Assembly (NCBI RefSeq): GCF_046600715.1
Contig: NZ_JBJMAV010000001.1
Span: forward strand, 124,001 to 188,000
Length of the DNA: 64,000 bases
Direction of reading: 5' to 3'
DNA from: Lysobacter_C viscosus
GTDB lineage: Bacteria > Pseudomonadota > Gammaproteobacteria > Xanthomonadales > Xanthomonadaceae
The notes beneath the pieces are model-generated. The model was not told the DNA's origin. It was given only the letters and a program-made list of their open reading frames with translations, and ran no database searches. This document shows, piece by piece, positions 1-11,228 of this stretch. Position numbers and translations under genes: made by a program. How positions within the stretch are numbered: position 1 is the stretch's first letter; each line of letters begins with the position of its first letter.

Positions 1-1
1 C

Positions 2-139
2 AAGCCCGGCAAGGGTCCCAAGAATCCGCCCGCGCGCGGTGCGCGTGCAGGCAAACAGGCTGACGGGGCGTCCGGCGACGCCTCCAACGATATCCACAAC
101 CCCAAGCCGGCGGCCGACAAGCCGACCCCGGCGGAGTAA
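2..139 (+). CDS. rimP: Ribosome maturation factor RimP, C-terminal end (partial)
   Basis: The reading frame is open from the window edge to a TAA at 137-139, four bases before the nusA ATG. The 45 visible residues are a low-complexity Lys/Pro/Ala/Gly/Asp tail, longer and less ordered than the end of E. coli RimP, so no RimP fold is visible here. The call rests on position: rimP directly precedes nusA in this conserved operon, where its product helps mature the 30S subunit. Confidence 0.7.
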   Translation, partial: KPGKGPKNPPARGARAGKQADGASGDASNDIHNPKPAADKPTPAE

Positions 140-143
140 CTAG

Positions 144-1631
144 ATGAGCAAGGAACTTTTGCTGGTCGTCGATGCGGTCGCGAACGAGAAGGGCGTACCG
201 CACGACGTGATCTTCGATGCCATCGAGGCCGCGCTGGCGTCTGCCGCCAAGAAGCGCTACCACGACGAGGACGTACTGGTGCGCGTGTCCATCGATCGCA
301 AGGACGGCAGCTACGAAAGCTTCCGCCGGATGGAGGTCGTGGCCGACGACGTGGTGATGGAATCGCCCGATCGCCAGATCCGGCTGATGGATGCCGTCGA
401 CGAGGTCGAAGGCGCCGAAGTCGGCGACTTCATCGAGGAGCAGATCGAGAACCCGGACTTCGGGCGCATCGCCGCGCAGGCCGCCAAGCAGGTGATCGTG
501 CAGCGCGTTCGCGAGGCCGAGCGCGCCCAGGTGGTGGACCAGTGGAAGGACCGCGTCGGCGAGCTCGTGACCGGCATCGTCAAGCGCGTGGAGCGCGGCA
601 ACATCTATGTCGACCTGGGCGGCAACGCCGAGGCGATCATCTCCAAGGACAAGGGTATCCCGCGCGACGTGCTGCGCGCCGGCGACCGCGTCCGCGGTTT
701 CCTCTACGACGTGCGCACCGAGCCGCGTGGCCCGCAGCTGTTCATCAGCCGCGCCGCACCGGAATTCATGATGGAGCTGTTCAAGCTCGAAGTGCCGGAA
801 GTCGGCCAGGGCCTGGTCTCGATCAAGGCCTGTGCACGCGACCCGGGCGACCGCGCCAAGATCGCCGTGCTGGCCCACGACAACCGCACCGATCCGATCG
901 GCGCGTGCATCGGCATGCGAGGTTCGCGTGTGCAGGCGGTAAGCAACGAGCTCAACGGCGAGCGGGTGGACATCGTGCTGTGGTCGGACAACCCGGCGCA
1001 GTTCGTGATCAACGCGATGGCGCCGGCCGAGGTGCAGTCCATCGTCGTCGACGAGGACAAGCATTCGATGGACCTGGCGGTGGCCGAGGAACGGCTGGCG
1101 CAGGCCATCGGCAAGGGCGGCCAGAACGTCCGCCTCGCCAGCCGCATGACCGGCTGGCAGCTCAACGTCATGACCGCCGACCAGGTCCAGGCCAAGAGCG
1201 AGGCCGAGCAGACCGCAGCTCGCGAGCTGTTCCAGGCCAAGCTGGAGGTCGACGAGGAAATCGCCGGCATCCTGGTGTCGGAGGGCTTCAGCACGGTCGA
1301 GGAAATCGCCTACGTGCCGGTCGGCGAGCTGCTGGCGGTGGAGGGGTTCGACGAGGACATCGTCGAGGAACTGCGCGCCCGTGCCCGCGATGCGCTGCTC
1401 AACGACGCGTTGGCGGCCGAGGAGGAACTCGACGAGCACCAGCCGGCCGAGGACCTGCTGACGCTGGAAGGGATGACCGACGAGCTGGCCTTCCAGCTGG
1501 CGGCGCGTGGCGTGGTCACCCGCGAAGACCTGGCCGAACTGGCGACCGACGAGCTCACCGACATCGAAGGGATGGACGAGGAGCGCGCCGCGGCGCTGAT
1601 CATGGAAGCCCGCAAGCACTGGTTCGAATAA
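144..1631 (+). CDS. nusA: Transcription termination/antitermination factor NusA
   Basis: NusA binds RNA polymerase and nascent RNA and controls pausing, intrinsic and Rho termination and antitermination. At 495 residues it has the usual gammaproteobacterial length. The N-terminal polymerase-binding domain is followed by an S1 domain from about residue 137 (ELVTGIVKRVERG) and two KH domains (about 225-345, including IGMRGSRV and IGKGGQNVR). Two acidic helix-hairpin-helix repeats (about 370-495) match the AR1/AR2 C-terminal extension of enterobacterial NusA. The ATG lies four bases after the rimP stop, so the two are translated together. infB follows after 117 bp. Confidence 0.98.
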   Translation: MSKELLLVVDAVANEKGVPHDVIFDAIEAALASAAKKRYHDEDVLVRVSIDRKDGSYESFRRMEVVADDVVMESPDRQIRLMDAVDEVEGAEVGDFIEEQIENPDFGRIAAQAAKQVIVQRVREAERAQVVDQWKDRVGELVTGIVKRVERGNIYVDLGGNAEAIISKDKGIPRDVLRAGDRVRGFLYDVRTEPRGPQLFISRAAPEFMMELFKLEVPEVGQGLVSIKACARDPGDRAKIAVLAHDNRTDPIGACIGMRGSRVQAVSNELNGERVDIVLWSDNPAQFVINAMAPAEVQSIVVDEDKHSMDLAVAEERLAQAIGKGGQNVRLASRMTGWQLNVMTADQVQAKSEAEQTAARELFQAKLEVDEEIAGILVSEGFSTVEEIAYVPVGELLAVEGFDEDIVEELRARARDALLNDALAAEEELDEHQPAEDLLTLEGMTDELAFQLAARGVVTREDLAELATDELTDIEGMDEERAAALIMEARKHWFE

Positions 1632-1644
1632 GCGCCACGCATCG

Positions 1645-1692
1645 GACGGGCCCCGGCCCGTCGCAGCCGAATGTGCGGCGGGCCGCGGCCCG
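1645..1692. other. Two GC-only hairpins between nusA and infB
   Basis: Two perfect short dyads occupy the 117-bp nusA-infB gap: an 8-bp stem at 1645-1662 (arms GACGGGCC and GGCCCGTC) and a 14-bp palindrome at 1679-1692. Neither is followed by a T run, so they are not canonical intrinsic terminators. A TACAAT -10-like hexamer follows at 1696-1701 without a clear -35 partner. They may act as processing or attenuation structures or be a decayed REP-like element; the sequence does not decide. Confidence 0.4.
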
Positions 1693-1748
1693 TCCTACAA
1701 TCGCCCACTTGGCCGCCCTGGCGGCGGCCTGAAGAGAACGGATACCGA

Positions 1749-4295
1749 ATGTCGCAGCAAACCACCATCCGCAAGTTGGCCGCCCTGGTGAACACGCCGG
1801 TCGAGAAGTTGCTGGAGCAGCTGGCAGACGCCGGCATGCCCTTCAGCGACCCCGACCAGGTCGTCTCGAGCACCGAGAAGGTCAAGTTGCTGGGCTTCCT
1901 GCGGCGCACCCACGGCAAGGCCGACCAGGCCGAGGCCGCCGATGCGCCCAAGAAGATCACCCTCAGCCGCAGCCGCAAGCAGGAGCTGACGGTCGGCGGC
2001 GGCAAGAGCCGTGCCACCGTCGACGTGGTCGTGCGCAAGAAGGTCACGCTGGTGCGCCCGGACTCCGCCGAGGCCGCGAAGGCCGGCGGCGACGACGAGC
2101 GCGCGGAGATCCTGCGCAAGCTGGAGGAGTCGCGGGCCCGCAACACGGCCGAGCAGAAGGCGCTTGAAGAGGCCGATCGCCGCCGGGTCGAGGAAGCCGA
2201 GCGCGAGAAGCGCGAGGCCGAGGAAGCCGCGCGCGTGAAGGCCGAGGAGGCCGAACGCGCCGCCGCGGCGCCCGAAGCCGTGCCTGTGGTGGAAGATCCG
2301 CTGCGCAACCAGCCCAGCAGCCATGGCCACGGCCATCCCAAGCCGCCGGCACGCAAGGGCCGGACGCAGGGGTCGGCCGAGGAAGAGGACCGCAGCCGCC
2401 GGTTTGCCGGCCAGATGCACCTGAGCGCCTCCGAACGCGCCCGCCGCACTAGCAGCACCCGCGGCAAGGCCAAGCCGCGCCGCCACGCGGACCAGTCGCG
2501 CACCGGCACGGGCTTCATGAAGCCCACCGCGCCGATCGTGCGTGACGTCGCCATCGGCGAGACCATCACCGTGGCCGAGCTGGCGCAGAAGATGTCGCTC
2601 AAGGGCGGCGAGCTGGTCAAGGCGCTGTTCAAGATGGGCGTCATGGCCACCATCAACCAGGCCATCGACCACGACACCGCCGCGCTGGTGACCGAAGAGC
2701 TCGGGCACAACGTGGTGAAGGCCGACGAGGCCGACGTCGAGAATGCGCTGATGGCGCACGTGGAGGAGTCGCAGGGCGAGAAGGCCCCGCGTCCGCCCGT
2801 GGTCACCATCATGGGTCACGTCGACCACGGCAAGACCTCGCTGCTGGACTACATCCGGCGCACCAAGGTCGCCACCGGCGAGGCCGGCGGCATTACCCAG
2901 CACATCGGCGCCTACCACGTCGAGACCGGCAGGGGCGTCATCAGCTTCCTGGATACCCCGGGCCATGCGGCGTTCTCGTCGATGCGCGCACGCGGGGCCA
3001 AGCTCACCGACATCGTGGTGCTGGTGGTGGCCGCCGACGACGGCGTCAAGCCGCAGACCATCGAGGCCGTACAGCACGCGAAGGCGGCCGGCGTGCCGCT
3101 GATCGTCGCGGTCAACAAGATGGACAAGTCCGACGCGGACCCGCAGAAGGTCAAGAACGAGCTGCTCGAGCACGAGGTGGTGGCCGAGGAGTTCGGTGGC
3201 GACACGCAGTTCGTCGAGCTGTCGGCGAAGACGGGCCAGAACATCGACGGGCTGCTGGATGCCATCTCGCTGCAGGCCGAAGTGCTGGAGTTGCAGGCCG
3301 TTGTCGACGGGCGCGCCACCGGCGTGGTCATCGAGTCCTCGCTGGACAAGGGCCGGGGCCCGGTTGCCACCGTGCTGGTGCAGCAGGGTCACCTGCGCAA
3401 GGGCGATTACCTGGTGTGCGGCGTGCAGTTCGGCCGCGTGCGTGCGCTGTTCGACGAGACCGGGAGCCAGGTCGAGGCCGCCGGTCCGTCCATCCCGGTG
3501 CAGGTGCTGGGACTCTCGGGCGTGCCCGATGCAGGCGACGACTTCGTGGTGGTCGAGGACGAGCGCCTTGCCAAGGACGTCGCGCAACAGCGCGACGCCA
3601 AGCGCCGCGAGTCGCGCCTGGTCGCCCAGGCGGGCAACCGCATGGAAGACATCATGGCGCAGATGGGCCAGGCCGAAGGCCAGCTCTCGCTCAACCTGGT
3701 GGTCAAGGCCGACGTGCAGGGTTCGGTGCAGGCCCTGCGCGAGTCGCTCACCGGGCTTTCGACCGAGGCGATCCGCATCAATGTCATCGGTTCGGGCGTG
3801 GGCGGCATCACCGAGTCCGACGCCCAGCTGGCGTCGACGTCCCGCGCCACCATCATCGGCTTCAATGTCCGTGCCGATGCATCCGCACGCAAGATCATCG
3901 AAACCAACGGCGTGGACCTGCGCTACTTCTCGATCATCTACGATGTGATCGACCAGGTGAAGCAGGTCGCTTCGGGCATCCTGGGCGTGGAGATCCGGGA
4001 AGAGATCATCGGTACCGCCGAGGTCCGCGACGTGTTCCGCAGCTCCAAGTTCGGTGCTGTCGCCGGCTGCATGGTGGTGGAAGGCGTGGTCAAGCGCACC
4101 AAGCCGATCCGCGTGCTGCGCGACAACACGGTCATCTTCGAGGGCGAGCTGGAATCCCTGCGCCGCTTCAAGGAGAACGTCGACGAGGTGCGCGTCAACA
4201 CCGAGTGCGGCATCGGCGTGAAGCAGTACAACGACGTCAAGCCGGGCGACCAGATCGAGTGCTTCGAACGCGTCGAGGTGCAGCGGACGCTCTGA
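1749..4295 (+). CDS. infB: Translation initiation factor IF-2
   Basis: This GTPase brings fMet-tRNA to the 30S subunit and promotes subunit joining. The 848-residue protein starts with the IF2 N-terminal domain (MSQQTTIRKLAALV). A long charged Glu/Ala/Arg linker (about residues 110-230) follows, then the G domain with P-loop GHVDHGKT (from residue 356), switch II DTPGH (402) and the NKMD guanine motif (456), and then the C-terminal beta-barrels. I start at the ATG at 1749, because the frame upstream is low-complexity intergenic sequence and the conserved N-terminus begins there. rbfA follows, as in most proteobacteria. Confidence 0.98.
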   Translation: MSQQTTIRKLAALVNTPVEKLLEQLADAGMPFSDPDQVVSSTEKVKLLGFLRRTHGKADQAEAADAPKKITLSRSRKQELTVGGGKSRATVDVVVRKKVTLVRPDSAEAAKAGGDDERAEILRKLEESRARNTAEQKALEEADRRRVEEAEREKREAEEAARVKAEEAERAAAAPEAVPVVEDPLRNQPSSHGHGHPKPPARKGRTQGSAEEEDRSRRFAGQMHLSASERARRTSSTRGKAKPRRHADQSRTGTGFMKPTAPIVRDVAIGETITVAELAQKMSLKGGELVKALFKMGVMATINQAIDHDTAALVTEELGHNVVKADEADVENALMAHVEESQGEKAPRPPVVTIMGHVDHGKTSLLDYIRRTKVATGEAGGITQHIGAYHVETGRGVISFLDTPGHAAFSSMRARGAKLTDIVVLVVAADDGVKPQTIEAVQHAKAAGVPLIVAVNKMDKSDADPQKVKNELLEHEVVAEEFGGDTQFVELSAKTGQNIDGLLDAISLQAEVLELQAVVDGRATGVVIESSLDKGRGPVATVLVQQGHLRKGDYLVCGVQFGRVRALFDETGSQVEAAGPSIPVQVLGLSGVPDAGDDFVVVEDERLAKDVAQQRDAKRRESRLVAQAGNRMEDIMAQMGQAEGQLSLNLVVKADVQGSVQALRESLTGLSTEAIRINVIGSGVGGITESDAQLASTSRATIIGFNVRADASARKIIETNGVDLRYFSIIYDVIDQVKQVASGILGVEIREEIIGTAEVRDVFRSSKFGAVAGCMVVEGVVKRTKPIRVLRDNTVIFEGELESLRRFKENVDEVRVNTECGIGVKQYNDVKPGDQIECFERVEVQRTL

Positions 4296-4380
4296 TCACG
4301 TCCGGGGCTGGAAACTGGCGATGGGTCGCATGCGTCCCATCCCACGCTTCCAGCCCCAGGCGCCAGTAGCCACAGCCACC

Positions 4381-4749
4381 ATGAAGAAGTCATTCCACCG
4401 TACCGACCGCGTTTCCGCCCAGCTCCGCCGCGAGGTGGGCACCCTCGTGCACGATGCCGTGCGCGAGCACGGGCTGCCTTCCGTCAGCGTGTCCGACGTC
4501 GAGGTGACGCGCGACATGGCCCATGCCAAGGTTTTCGTGACCGCATTGCAGGAAGAGCGTTCAGCCGAGGCGGTCAAGTCGTTGAAGGCGCTGGCGCCGG
4601 AGATCCGCTACAAGCTTGCCCACGCGGTGAAGATGCGCCACGTCCCGGAGCTGCACTTCCATTACGACGATTCGGTCGACCGGGGCGAACGTATCGAGAC
4701 GCTGTTGCGCGACAATCCGCCCGTACCGGACGGTGACGCCGAGCAGTAA
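4381..4749 (+). CDS. rbfA: 30S ribosome-binding factor RbfA
   Basis: A KH-fold cold-shock factor that binds the 30S subunit during late 16S rRNA maturation. The conserved start is MKKSFHRTDRVSAQLRRE, so I use the ATG at 4381 and not the in-frame ATG at 4321, which would add 20 atypical residues. The resulting 122 residues match the family length. The core DVEVTRDMAHAKVFVT and the C-terminal PELHFHYDDSVDRG are typical. It lies between infB and truB in the standard operon order. Confidence 0.96.
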   Translation: MKKSFHRTDRVSAQLRREVGTLVHDAVREHGLPSVSVSDVEVTRDMAHAKVFVTALQEERSAEAVKSLKALAPEIRYKLAHAVKMRHVPELHFHYDDSVDRGERIETLLRDNPPVPDGDAEQ

Positions 4750-4934
4750 TGCACGATAACGGCGCCGCCCGCCGTTCGGGTTCGTCGATAGGTCGTCGGG
4801 TGACTTGCCCGTGCCGTCCAACCGTCCGCGCTGCGCGCCGGACCGCGCGGATCGGGGTGACGGGTGCCTGCCCGAAGCGGTGTGTCCGATCGCGACTCAA
4901 GCCATTCCTCCAGGGCCTGTCGGGCCGGTAATCG

Positions 4935-5909
4935 ATGAGCAAGCCCCAGCGCCCACGCACCGTGTTCCGTCCGCTTGACGGCATCCTGTTGCTGGACAAG
5001 CCGACCGGGATCAGCTCCAACCAGGCCCTGCAGCAAGCGCGGCACTTGTTCCGCGCTGCCAAGGGCGGCCACACCGGCAGCCTGGATCCGCTCGCCACCG
5101 GCCTGTTGCCCCTGTGCTTCGGGGAGGCCACCAAGATCGCGGGGCTGCTGCTGGGCGCACGCAAGGCCTACGATGCGGTTGCCGTGCTGGGCACCACCAC
5201 CGATACCGATGACGCCGACGGCGAGGTGCTGCGTGAGCGGCCGGTGCCGCAGGGTCTGTCCGACGCCGACATCGAGGCCTCGCTGGCGCCCTTGCGCGGT
5301 GCCATCCGCCAGCGGGCGCCGGTGTATTCCGCGCTCAAGCAGGGCGGTGAGCCGCTGTATGCACGCGCCCGGCGCGGTGAGGTGATCGAGGCGCCGGTGC
5401 GGGAAGTCCGGGTCGACGCCCTTGCGCTGGTGGCCCGTGACGGCCCGCGGCTGTCACTGCATGTGGAGTGCGGGTCGGGCACCTACATCCGCAGCCTGGT
5501 GCGCGACATGGGCGAGGCGCTCGGCTGCGGTGCCCACGTGGCCGAGCTGCGCAGGCTCTGGGTCGAGCCGTTCAGGCAGCCACGGATGTACACCCTGGAC
5601 GCCCTGCGCTCGCTGCGGGGAGGGCAGGGCGAGGCCGCGCTGGACGCCTGCCTGCTGCCACTGGAGGCGGGTCTGGGGGACTTCCCGTCGGTGCACCTGG
5701 ATCACGAAGGCGCCGGGCGCCTGGGCCATGGCCAGGTTCAACAGGTGGATCGAGAGCCCGCCGAGACCGCCGTGGCGTACGGCCCCGATGGCCGTGCGCT
5801 GGGCCTGGCCAGCGTGGACGCCCAGGGCCAGCTGCGTCCGCGCCGGCTGTTCTCATGGGCGCTGCCGGACCCGGGCCCAAGCGCGACGCAGATTGACCCG
5901 GGCGCCTGA
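4935..5909 (+). CDS. truB: tRNA pseudouridine(55) synthase TruB
   Basis: Makes pseudouridine 55 in the T loop of nearly all tRNAs. The 324-residue protein opens with GILLLDKPTGISSN and carries the catalytic motif GSLDPLATG, with the nucleophilic Asp at residue 51. RAPVYSALKQGG and the motif GTYIRSLVRDMGE are also typical, and the C-terminal part corresponds to the PUA-like tail. A 185-bp spacer without clear features separates it from rbfA. A separate promoter for rpsO lies just downstream. Confidence 0.97.
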   Translation: MSKPQRPRTVFRPLDGILLLDKPTGISSNQALQQARHLFRAAKGGHTGSLDPLATGLLPLCFGEATKIAGLLLGARKAYDAVAVLGTTTDTDDADGEVLRERPVPQGLSDADIEASLAPLRGAIRQRAPVYSALKQGGEPLYARARRGEVIEAPVREVRVDALALVARDGPRLSLHVECGSGTYIRSLVRDMGEALGCGAHVAELRRLWVEPFRQPRMYTLDALRSLRGGQGEAALDACLLPLEAGLGDFPSVHLDHEGAGRLGHGQVQQVDREPAETAVAYGPDGRALGLASVDAQGQLRPRRLFSWALPDPGPSATQIDPGA

Positions 5910-5927
5910 ATCCGCCTGCTTTCCGCC

Positions 5928-5956
5928 TTGTACGCCCCCCGAGCAGGGGCTACACT
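5928..5956 (+). promoter_or_regulatory. Sigma70-type promoter upstream of rpsO
   Basis: TTGTAC (5928-5933), a 17-bp spacer and TACACT (5951-5956) form a good sigma70 promoter just after truB. The predicted start near 5963 gives an rpsO leader of about 140 nt, long enough for a structured region. In E. coli, S15 represses its own translation through such a leader; whether this one folds that way is not visible by eye. Confidence 0.6.
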
Positions 5957-6104
5957 TTGCGGGCTCATTTCCACGGGCATCAACGGCGGCCGCAGGGCCC
6001 CATTCCCAGAGTTCACAGCAACAGGCGGGCCAGGCGGTGCGTCGGTGCGGCGGGTTTCCCGTTCCCGACACGCGTTCTGCCGGTTTCGCGTCCAAGAGGC
6101 CAAC

Positions 6105-6365
6105 ATGTCCATCGATACCAGCAAAGTCATCCAGGAACACTCCCGCGGCACCAATGACACCGGCTCCCCGGAAGTCCAGGTCGCCCTGCTCACCGCGCGC
6201 ATCGAGATGCTCACGGGCCACTTCAAGCAGCACAAGCAGGACCACCACAGCCGCCGCGGCCTGCTGATGATGGTCAACCGCCGTCGCAGCCTGCTGGACT
6301 ACCTGAAGCGCAAGGACAACGAGCGCTACAAGGCCCTGATCGAAAAGCTCGGTCTGCGCCGCTAA
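6105..6365 (+). CDS. rpsO: 30S ribosomal protein S15
   Basis: S15 binds 16S rRNA early in assembly of the 30S platform. The product is 86 residues, close to the 88 of E. coli, with the family segments GSPEVQVALLTARI, HKQDHHSRRGLL and RRRSLLDYLK. The ATG at 6105 is chosen because homology begins at MSIDTSKVIQ; the frame extends upstream through non-coding leader. An intrinsic terminator follows within 10 bases and pnp comes next, the classic rpsO-pnp arrangement. Confidence 0.98.
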   Translation: MSIDTSKVIQEHSRGTNDTGSPEVQVALLTARIEMLTGHFKQHKQDHHSRRGLLMMVNRRRSLLDYLKRKDNERYKALIEKLGLRR

Positions 6366-6374
6366 CCAGATCCC

Positions 6375-6406
6375 CCGCGGCGCAGTGATGCGCCGCGGTT
6401 TTTTTT
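6375..6406 (+). terminator. Rho-independent terminator after rpsO
   Basis: A 10-bp perfect stem (6375-6384 with 6389-6398, arms CCGCGGCGCA and TGCGCCGCGG) with a GTGA tetraloop is followed by eight T residues. It lies between rpsO and pnp, where E. coli has a leaky terminator that lets part of the transcripts run into pnp. Confidence 0.93.
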
Positions 6407-6506
6407 GGGTCGGCCCCGACGGGTCGACCGCCAGGCCGCGATCCCGCGGCCGACCGGGCCAGGCAAGGGCCTGCCCCGGCACGCACCGCCCAGAGGGAAA
6501 ACACAC

Positions 6507-8615
<2,109 letters not shown>

Positions 8616-8638
8616 GCCGGCGCCATTGCACCACTTCG

Positions 8639-8669
8639 GAAAAAGCGGGCTTCGGCCCGCTTTTTCTTT
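8639..8669 (+). terminator. Rho-independent terminator after pnp
   Basis: The stem GAAAAAGCGGGC pairs with GCCCGCTTTTTC around a TTCG tetraloop, followed by TTTG. Because of the A and T tracts it may work on both strands. It starts 24 bases after the pnp stop and ends the rpsO-pnp unit. Confidence 0.93.
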
Positions 8670-8799
8670 GCGCGTGGGCACGCTTGCCTGCAGGTCGGGA
8701 CCGCCAGGCCGACCGTCTGTCAACGGGTTACGTCGCTACCCCCGTGTTGCCACAATCCTTGTCCCGCCGCCCCGCGTGGCCGACCGGATCCACAGACGA

Positions 8800-11199
8800 A
8801 TGCCACCCAGGATCGACCCCGCACTCGCCCGCCGCATCGCCTCCACCATCGCCGGGGAGATCGGCGCGCAGGCCTCGCAGGCGGAGGCTGCCATCGGGCT
8901 GCTGGACGAAGGGGCGACCGTGCCGTTCATCGCGCGCTACCGCAAGGAGGTCACCGGGGGGTTGGACGACATCCAGCTGCGCGCGCTGGAGACGCGCCTG
9001 TCGTACCTGCGCGAACTGGAGGACCGCCGCGCTGCGGTGCTGGCCAGCATCGACGAGCAGGGCAAGCTGGGCGACGGGTTGCGCGCCGACATCGAGGCGG
9101 CCGACAGCAAGGCGCGGCTGGAAGACCTCTACCTGCCGTACAAGCCCCGGCGACGCACGCGCGCCCAGATCGCACGCGAGGCGGGGCTGGAGCCGCTGGC
9201 CGATGCGCTGCTGGCCGACCCGTCGCAGGTACCGGAGACGGCCGCCGCGGCCTATGTCGACCCCGACAGGGGCGTGGCCGATGCAAAGGCGGCGCTGGAA
9301 GGCGCACGCGCCATCCTGATGGAGCGCTGGGGCGAGGACGCGGCGCTGGTGGGCGGCCTTCGCAGCTGGCTGCACGAGGTCGGCGTGGTCCGCGCGCGCG
9401 TGGTCGACGGCAAGCAGGACGCCGGCGCGAAGTACCGTGACTACTTCGACCATGCCGAGTCGCTCTCGAAGATCCCCTCGCACCGCCTGCTCGCGCTGCT
9501 GCGGGCGCGGCGCGAGGAGTTCATCACCCTCGACCTGGACCCGGGCACCGATGCCGAGGCCGGCCACGCACAGGCCGAGGGCCGCGTCGCCGCCCATGCC
9601 GGCATCGGCAACCAGGGCCGTCGGGGCGACAAGTGGCTGCTCGATGCCTGCCGCCTGGCGTGGAAGGCCAGGCTGCACCTGCACCTGATGCTTGACCTGT
9701 TCGCGCAGGCGCGCGAGAAGGCCGAGGCCGAGGCGATCGACGTGTTCGGCGACAACCTCAAGGACCTGCTTCTGGCCGCGCCTGCCGGGCCGAAGGCCGT
9801 ACTCGGGCTGGACCCGGGCCTGCGCACCGGGGTGAAGGTCGCCGTGGTCGACCGCACCGGCAAGCTGGTCGACACCGCAACCATCTACCCGCACGAGCCC
9901 AAGCGGCAGTGGGACCCGTCGCTGCATGTGCTGCGCGCGCTGTGCACGAAGCACGGGGTGGAGCTGATCGCCATCGGCAATGGCACCGCCTCGCGCGAGA
10001 CCGACCGCTTGGCCGGCGACCTGATCAAGCAGGCGCCCGAGCTGAAGATGCAGAAGATCGTGGTGAGCGAGGCGGGCGCATCCGTGTACTCGGCGTCGGA
10101 GTTCGCGTCCCGGGAGTTCCCCGGCCTGGACGTGTCGCTGCGCGGCGCGGTGTCGATCGCCCGGCGCCTGCAGGACCCGCTGGCCGAGTTGGTGAAGATC
10201 GAGCCCAAGGCCATCGGCGTCGGCCAGTACCAGCACGATGTCGACCAGTACCGGTTGGCGAGGGCGCTGGACGCGCGCGTGGAGGACTGCGTCAACGCGG
10301 TCGGTGTCGACCTCAATACGGCCTCGGCCGCCTTGCTGGGACGCGTGTCGGGATTGTCGTCGACGGTGGCCGAGAACATCGTCGTGTACCGCGACGAGCA
10401 CGGCGCCTTTCCCGATCGCAAGGCGCTGCTCAAGGTGCCCCGGCTCGGCGAGAAGACGTTCGAGCAGTGCGCGGGGTTCCTGCGGATCGCCGGTGGGCGC
10501 CAGCCGCTGGACGCATCGTCCGTGCACCCGGAGGCCTACCCGGTCGTCGAGCGGATCGTGCGCGACTGCGGCCGCGAGCTGAAATCGCTGATGGGCGATG
10601 CCACGTTCCTGCGCGGGATCCGGCCCGAGGCCTACACCGACGACACCTTCGGCGTGCCCACCGTGCGCGACATCCTCAGGGAGCTGGAGAAGCCCGGCCG
10701 CGATCCACGACCGGAGTTCAAGGCCGCGCGCTTCGCCGAAGGGGTGGAGGACATCAAGGACCTCAAGCCCGGGATGGTGCTGGAGGGCGTGGTCAGCAAC
10801 GTGGCCGCATTCGGCGCGTTCGTCGACATCGGCGTGCACCAGGACGGGCTGGTCCACATCTCCGCGCTTTCGGACCGCTACGTCAAGGACCCGCGCGAGG
10901 TGGTCAAGGCCGGGGACGTTGTGAAGGTCCGGGTGCTGGAGGTCGACGTGGCCCGCAAGCGCATCGCGTTGACCCGTCGCCTGGACGACGCCGTGCCGGA
11001 GCGGACATCGCCCGGCACCGGGGACGGTCGCGACACCCGGGGCAGGGACCCACGCCAGGCACGCGAGTCCCGCGACGCCCACGGACGCAATGGACCGCCG
11101 CCGCGTGGCCCCGGGGCCCCGACGACGCGCCCCGGAACCGCTGCCCCACCGGCCAACAACGCCCTGGCGGCCGCCTTCGCCAAGGCGCGCAAGGACTGA
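8800..11199 (+). CDS. tex: Tex family RNA-binding transcription accessory protein
   Basis: Tex is a cytoplasmic nucleic-acid-binding protein related to eukaryotic Spt6. The 799-residue product has the N-terminal helical domain, a YqgF/RNase H-like domain (about residue 336, GLDPGLRTGVKVAVVD), helix-hairpin-helix motifs (about 504, including VGVDLNTASAALL) and an S1 domain (about 657, VVSNVAAFGAFVDIG). A Gly/Arg/Pro-rich tail of about 80 residues ends in NALAAAFAKARKD. I start at ATG 8800 (MPPRIDPALARRI); the frame upstream passes back through the pnp terminator. A REP array begins 30 bp after the stop. Confidence 0.96.
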   Translation: MPPRIDPALARRIASTIAGEIGAQASQAEAAIGLLDEGATVPFIARYRKEVTGGLDDIQLRALETRLSYLRELEDRRAAVLASIDEQGKLGDGLRADIEAADSKARLEDLYLPYKPRRRTRAQIAREAGLEPLADALLADPSQVPETAAAAYVDPDRGVADAKAALEGARAILMERWGEDAALVGGLRSWLHEVGVVRARVVDGKQDAGAKYRDYFDHAESLSKIPSHRLLALLRARREEFITLDLDPGTDAEAGHAQAEGRVAAHAGIGNQGRRGDKWLLDACRLAWKARLHLHLMLDLFAQAREKAEAEAIDVFGDNLKDLLLAAPAGPKAVLGLDPGLRTGVKVAVVDRTGKLVDTATIYPHEPKRQWDPSLHVLRALCTKHGVELIAIGNGTASRETDRLAGDLIKQAPELKMQKIVVSEAGASVYSASEFASREFPGLDVSLRGAVSIARRLQDPLAELVKIEPKAIGVGQYQHDVDQYRLARALDARVEDCVNAVGVDLNTASAALLGRVSGLSSTVAENIVVYRDEHGAFPDRKALLKVPRLGEKTFEQCAGFLRIAGGRQPLDASSVHPEAYPVVERIVRDCGRELKSLMGDATFLRGIRPEAYTDDTFGVPTVRDILRELEKPGRDPRPEFKAARFAEGVEDIKDLKPGMVLEGVVSNVAAFGAFVDIGVHQDGLVHISALSDRYVKDPREVVKAGDVVKVRVLEVDVARKRIALTRRLDDAVPERTSPGTGDGRDTRGRDPRQARESRDAHGRNGPPPRGPGAPTTRPGTAAPPANNALAAAFAKARKD

Positions 11200-11228
11200 G
11201 CAGGCGGAGGTGCCGCGCCGCGCGTGCC

